Shown: positions 6,572 through 9,633 of the stretch, one piece after another
Numbering within the stretch: position 1 is the stretch's first letter
How the letters are laid out: each line of letters opens with the position of its first letter
Source: an uncultured Alphaproteobacteria bacterium
Lineage (GTDB): Bacteria > Pseudomonadota > Alphaproteobacteria > CALKHQ01
DNA length: 9,633 bases
Direction: 5' to 3'
NCBI GenBank assembly: GCA_937988735.1
Contig: CALKHQ010000136.1
Coordinates: 1 to 9,633, forward strand
The notes under the pieces: generated by a model
What the model was told of the DNA's origin: nothing
The model's input: the letters and a program-made list of their open reading frames with translations, nothing else
The model's database searches: none
Translations under genes and position numbers: made by a program

Positions 6572-7576
6572 ATGACGCTGCAGTCCGTTCCCATCATCGA
6601 CATCTCGCCCTTCTACACCGGCGGTCCCGAAGGCCGCCGCCGGGTCGGAAAGGAGATCGACCGTGCGTGCACCGACATCGGCTTCCTGCAGATCGTCGGG
6701 CACCAGGTTCCGGAACGCCTGATCCAGGACACCTATGACATTTCCAGGGCGTTCTTCGACCTGCCGCTCGAGGAGAAGATGAAGGTGAAGCGGCCGGCCG
6801 TGGACCAGGTCCGCGGCTACAGCCCGATCTGCGACGAGGGCGTGTCCTACAGCCTCGGCGAGCCCACGCCCGGCGACCTCAAGGAATCGCTCAGCATCGG
6901 GCCGTTCGACGTGCCCGACGACGACCCCTACTACCACTGCGAGGCCGCCGGGCCGCACTTCGCGCCCAACTGCTGGCCCGAGGCGCTGCCGGAGCTGCGC
7001 CCGCTGTGGGAGCGGTATTTCCGCGCGATGGAACAGCTCTCGGCCGACCTGATGACGATGTTCGCGATCGGGCTCGACCTGCCGGAGGACTTCTTTGCGC
7101 CGACGATCGACCGCCACATCAGCATGTTCCGGGTGATCAACTACCCGGACCAGCCGGACCCGCCCGAGCCGGGCCAGCTCCGCGTCGGCCCCCATTCCGA
7201 CTACGGCAGCCTGACCATCGTGCGCCAGGAGGCGTCGCCCGGCGGGCTGCAGGTGCGCAACAAGGCCGGCGAATGGGTGGACGTTCCGGTGGTGGACGGC
7301 GCCTTGGTCGTCAACATCGGCGACCTGATGGCGGAATGGACCAACGACCGGTGGGTCTCGACGATGCACCGGGTGGTGAACCCGCCGCGCGACAAGGCGC
7401 TGGGCAGCCGGCGGCAGTCGCTCGTGTTCTTCCACCAGCCGAACTACGACGCGGTGGTCGAGGTGCTGCCGAGCTGCTGCGGGCCGGACAACCCGCCGAA
7501 ATACCGTCCCATCACCTCGGGCGAGCACCTCTACAACAAGTTCATCCGGCAGACGACCTTCGGCGCGGGCGCGTGA
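6572..7576 (+). CDS. Non-heme Fe(II)/2-oxoglutarate-dependent oxygenase, isopenicillin N synthase superfamily
   Basis: A 334-residue enzyme. The N-terminal DIOX_N domain (about 5-115) begins VPIIDISPF and contains the family block DIGFLQIVGH (35-44). The C-terminal double-stranded beta-helix domain (about 180-290) carries the iron triad H208-x-D210 in VGPHSDYGSLTIV and H266 in STMHRVVNPP, plus the 2-oxoglutarate carboxylate anchor R281-x-S283. The segment GGLQVRNKAGEWVDVP...GALVVNIGDLMAEWTND (224-259) is standard for the superfamily. An intact triad and RxS argue for an active oxygenase that couples 2-oxoglutarate decarboxylation to hydroxylation or oxidation of a small molecule. Substrate is not readable; fungal thymine hydroxylase belongs to the same superfamily, so a base- or nucleoside-like substrate is one option given the importer downstream. 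The ATG at 6572 follows GGGGGAG; the open frame extends upstream but without domain similarity. It is the first gene of the plus-strand operon. Confidence 0.93.
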   Translation: MTLQSVPIIDISPFYTGGPEGRRRVGKEIDRACTDIGFLQIVGHQVPERLIQDTYDISRAFFDLPLEEKMKVKRPAVDQVRGYSPICDEGVSYSLGEPTPGDLKESLSIGPFDVPDDDPYYHCEAAGPHFAPNCWPEALPELRPLWERYFRAMEQLSADLMTMFAIGLDLPEDFFAPTIDRHISMFRVINYPDQPDPPEPGQLRVGPHSDYGSLTIVRQEASPGGLQVRNKAGEWVDVPVVDGALVVNIGDLMAEWTNDRWVSTMHRVVNPPRDKALGSRRQSLVFFHQPNYDAVVEVLPSCCGPDNPPKYRPITSGEHLYNKFIRQTTFGAGA

Positions 7577-7577
7577 G

Positions 7578-7976
7578 ATGGCCCGGCTGTCCTACGTGAA
7601 CGTCTTCGCCGCGGACATCGTGGCGCTGTCGCAGTTCTACATGGACGTGTTCGGCTTCCCGGAGATCGAGGCGATCCGCTCCCCGATCTTCCGCGGCATC
7701 GACGCGGGGAGCTGCTGCATCGGCTTCAACGCCCACGACGCCTACGATCTGCTCAAGCTCGACGCCTACCGCAACGCCCGCGGCGTGAAGTTCCTGCTGA
7801 ACATCGACGTCGAGGACATGGCCGCGGTCGAGCGGGTGACCGAGCGGGCCGTCAGCCTCGGCGCCGCGCTGATCAAGGCGCCGTACCGCACCTACTACAA
7901 CTGGTACCAGTCGGTCCTGCTCGATCCCGAGCAGAACGTGTTCCGCGTCAATCACATGCTGCCCGCCGGCGTCTGA
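7578..7976 (+). CDS. VOC-superfamily (glyoxalase/extradiol dioxygenase fold) protein
   Basis: A 132-residue protein the length of one VOC bidomain unit (two beta-alpha-beta-beta-beta modules). Module one: LSYVNVFAADIVALSQFYMDVFGF (4-27). Module two: KFLLNIDVEDMAAVERVTERAVSLGAALIKAPYRTYYNWYQSVLLDPEQNVFRVNHM starting at 71, with the classic LLDPEQNVF turn (114-122). VOC proteins bind a divalent metal and act on small oxygenated substrates, or simply bind ligands. Here the usual first-strand His is replaced by Asn (N8 in YVNVF), and the usual final-strand Glu after NVF is Arg (R123), so metal binding may be absent or rearranged. It starts one base after the oxygenase stop, so the two are almost certainly cotranslated. 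It may be a partner enzyme, an isomerase/lyase for the oxygenase product, or a binding protein. Function unresolved. Confidence 0.88.
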   Translation: MARLSYVNVFAADIVALSQFYMDVFGFPEIEAIRSPIFRGIDAGSCCIGFNAHDAYDLLKLDAYRNARGVKFLLNIDVEDMAAVERVTERAVSLGAALIKAPYRTYYNWYQSVLLDPEQNVFRVNHMLPAGV

Positions 7977-8020
7977 CCGGCCACGCACGACCACGACTCA
8001 ACTGCGGGAGGGGGAGACCA

Positions 8021-9100
8021 ATGAGAAAGCTGACCCTGGCGGCGGGAGCCGCCCTCTGCGCCCTCGGGGCCGCCACCGGCGCGATGGCGATGGGGATCGA
8101 CGGCGACCCGAAGGTCGCCTTCATCTACATCGCGCCGGTGGGCGACCTCGGCTGGACCTACATGCACGACCAGTCGCGGCTGGCGGTGGAGGAGCGGCTC
8201 GGCATCGAGACCGCCTTCACCGAAAGCATCCCAGAGGTCACCACCGACGTCCGCGGCGTGATCGACCGCTATGTCGCCCGCGGCTACAACGTCATCGTCG
8301 GCACCGCCTACGGCTATTCGGACGCGTTCAAGCTGGCGGCGGAGGAATATCCCGGCGTGGTGTTCATGAACGCCGCCGGCACCACCTCGGCTCCCAACCT
8401 CACCTCCTACTACGGCCGCTCCTACGAGAGCATGTACCTCGCCGGCATGGCGGCCGGGGCGGTAACCGGGACCGGCAAGCTCGGTTTCGTCGCCGCCTAT
8501 CCGCTGGGGCTGGTGCTGTGGAACGTGAACGCGTTCGCCCTCGGCGCCCAGGCAGTGAACCCGGACGTCGAGGTCATCGTCAGCTTCACCAACACCTGGT
8601 ACGACCCGGTGCTGGAGGAGCAGACGGCGCAGGCGCTGATCGAGCAGGGCGTGGACGTCATCGCCCAGCACCAGGACACGCCGGGGCCGCAGATCGCGGC
8701 GGAGAAGGCCGGAATCCATTCGATCGGCTACAACGCCGACATGTCCGGCTCCGCGCCCAACGCGCACCTCATGGCCGCCACCTGGGACTGGGGCGACTAT
8801 GTCGTGCCGGCAATCGAGGCGGCGATGGCCGGGACCTACGAGGGCGGGTTCAGCTTCACCGGCCTCGACACCGGCGTCGTGGACATCTCGGAGATGAGCG
8901 ACGCCATCCCCCCCGACATCCAGGCACGCATCCTGGAGACGAAGGAGGCCATCGCCAGCGGCGCCTTCCACCCCTTCACCGGACCGATCAGCGACAACAC
9001 CGGCGCGGTGGTGGTGGAGGACGGCGCCGTCATGGACGACGGCGCCCTCTGGAGCATGAACTTCCTCGTTGCCGGCGTCACCGGCGCGCTGCCGGAATAA
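8021..9100 (+). CDS. BMP-family ABC transporter periplasmic substrate-binding protein
   Basis: A 359-residue protein with a Sec signal peptide (basic MRK, hydrophobic 5-20, likely cut after AMA at residue 23). No lipobox precedes the single early Cys13, so it is probably a soluble periplasmic protein, unlike the lipoprotein members such as Treponema PnrA. The mature part shows the BMP (basic membrane protein/Med) fold: KVAFIYIAPVGDLGWTYMHDQ (31-51), GRSYESMYLAGMAAG (132-146), the hinge region GKLGFVAAYPLGLVLWNVNAF (152-172), FTNTWYDPVLEEQTAQALIEQGVDVIAQHQD (189-219), and IGYNADM (235-241). Characterised BMP proteins bind purine or pyrimidine nucleosides or riboflavin. A strong Shine-Dalgarno (GGAGGGGGAG, 8007-8016) precedes the ATG, consistent with high expression of a binding protein. 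It follows the VOC gene by 44 bp and precedes the ATPase by two bases. Confidence 0.94.
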   Translation: MRKLTLAAGAALCALGAATGAMAMGIDGDPKVAFIYIAPVGDLGWTYMHDQSRLAVEERLGIETAFTESIPEVTTDVRGVIDRYVARGYNVIVGTAYGYSDAFKLAAEEYPGVVFMNAAGTTSAPNLTSYYGRSYESMYLAGMAAGAVTGTGKLGFVAAYPLGLVLWNVNAFALGAQAVNPDVEVIVSFTNTWYDPVLEEQTAQALIEQGVDVIAQHQDTPGPQIAAEKAGIHSIGYNADMSGSAPNAHLMAATWDWGDYVVPAIEAAMAGTYEGGFSFTGLDTGVVDISEMSDAIPPDIQARILETKEAIASGAFHPFTGPISDNTGAVVVEDGAVMDDGALWSMNFLVAGVTGALPE

Positions 9101-9102
9101 CC

Positions 9103-9633
9103 GTGACGAACGCGCTCGAGCTCGCGGCGATCTCGAAGGCGTTCGACGGGAGGGTCGCCCTCGACCGCGCCGATTTCGCCGCGCGCTGGGGAGAGGTGCA
9201 CGCCCTGCTCGGCGAAAACGGTGCCGGCAAGTCCACGCTGATGACGATCGCCTGCGGGCTCTACGCGCCCGACAGCGGGGACCTGGTCATCGACGGCAGC
9301 CAGCGCAGTCTCGCCGGCCCTGCGGAAGCGACGGCGCTCGGCGTCGGCATGGTCCACCAGCACTTCAAGCTGGTGCCCGAGTTCACCGTGCTGGAGAACG
9401 TGGCGCTCACCTGCGGCCGGCGCTACCGCGGCCAGGCGACGCTGCGCCGGGCGCTGACGGAGACGGCGGAGAAGGTCGGGCTGCCGGTCGCCGCCGGCGC
9501 CCGCGTCCGTGACCTGTCCGTCGCGGAGCGGCAGCGCGTCGAGATCGTGCGCACGGTGATGCTGGGCGTCCGTATCCTGATCCTCGACGAGCCCACGGCC
9601 GTGCTCACGGACCGGGAGGCGGAGACCCTGCTC
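9103..9633 (+). CDS. Sugar/nucleoside-type ABC transporter ATP-binding protein, N-terminal part (3' end beyond window)
   Basis: Open frame of 177 codons from the GTG at 9103-9105 to the right edge. It is the first nucleotide-binding domain of an ABC ATPase: Walker A GENGAGKST (37-45), Q-loop MVHQHFKLVPEFTVLENV (83-100, Q86), signature LSVAERQRVEI (138-148), and Walker B ILILDEPTAVLT (158-169). The HQHF Q-loop and the LSV-E-RQ-VEI form of the signature place it with the tandem-domain ATPases of the RbsA/MglA/NupO (YufO) class that serve BMP binding proteins. The complete protein would be about 500 residues with two ABC domains, followed by two permease genes outside the window (expected from the family). 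The signature has Ala141 where Gly is usual. The GTG start, two bases after the BMP stop, is the first start giving the full domain; its Shine-Dalgarno is weak, suggesting coupled translation. Confidence 0.93.
   Translation, partial: MTNALELAAISKAFDGRVALDRADFAARWGEVHALLGENGAGKSTLMTIACGLYAPDSGDLVIDGSQRSLAGPAEATALGVGMVHQHFKLVPEFTVLENVALTCGRRYRGQATLRRALTETAEKVGLPVAAGARVRDLSVAERQRVEIVRTVMLGVRILILDEPTAVLTDREAETLL

Noticed and set aside
4869..6575. A 568-codon plus-strand open frame.
   Set aside because: Antisense to the DUF853 ATPase, which has intact Walker motifs on the minus strand; the plus translation is low-complexity.
6332..7528. A 398-codon minus-strand open frame.
   Set aside because: Antisense shadow of the oxygenase gene, which has a complete active site on the plus strand.
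7952..8971. A 339-codon minus-strand open frame.
   Set aside because: Antisense shadow of the BMP binding-protein gene; composition is Gly/Val/Arg/His-biased and no domain is seen.

Overview
The window is GC-rich (by eye around 70% G+C) bacterial chromosome with tightly packed genes, GTG starts and strong third-position G/C bias. Gene content (stand-alone SoxR with its [2Fe-2S] motif, a TPR/GT41 'SPINDLY'-type glycosyltransferase, a DUF853 HerA-like ATPase, and a BMP-type ABC importer) fits an alphaproteobacterium, probably Hyphomicrobiales or Rhodospirillales. That placement is inferred from gene families and base composition only.

Left third (1-3188, minus strand): three overlapping genes read right to left. 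They are a GT4-type glycosyltransferase, a 625-residue TPR protein with a C-terminal O-GlcNAc-transferase-like (GT41) domain, and the first 90 codons of a DUF924 protein cut by the left edge. Overlaps of 19 and 28 bp suggest one translationally coupled operon for glycan or protein glycosylation. Next (3244-4353) comes a redox module: an NADPH-dependent FMN reductase-type flavoprotein and, divergently, soxR. The 81-bp gap holds a near-perfect SoxR box inside a promoter with the 19-bp spacer typical of MerR-family activation.

Middle (4364-6353, minus strand): a DUF853 HerA/FtsK-like ATPase followed by a small putative lipoprotein of unknown function.

Right third (6572-9633, plus strand): a probable operon of a non-heme Fe(II)/2-oxoglutarate oxygenase of the isopenicillin-N-synthase superfamily, a VOC-fold protein, a periplasmic BMP-family substrate-binding protein, and the start of a sugar/nucleoside-type ABC ATPase running off the right edge. 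The layout suggests an importer coupled to oxidative processing of its ligand, which I cannot identify. This is the most promising candidate for an undescribed pathway.

No tRNA, rRNA, CRISPR array, insertion sequence or phage feature was seen. No gene-free stretch exceeds 300 bp; the longest is the 218-bp divergent gap at 6354-6571.
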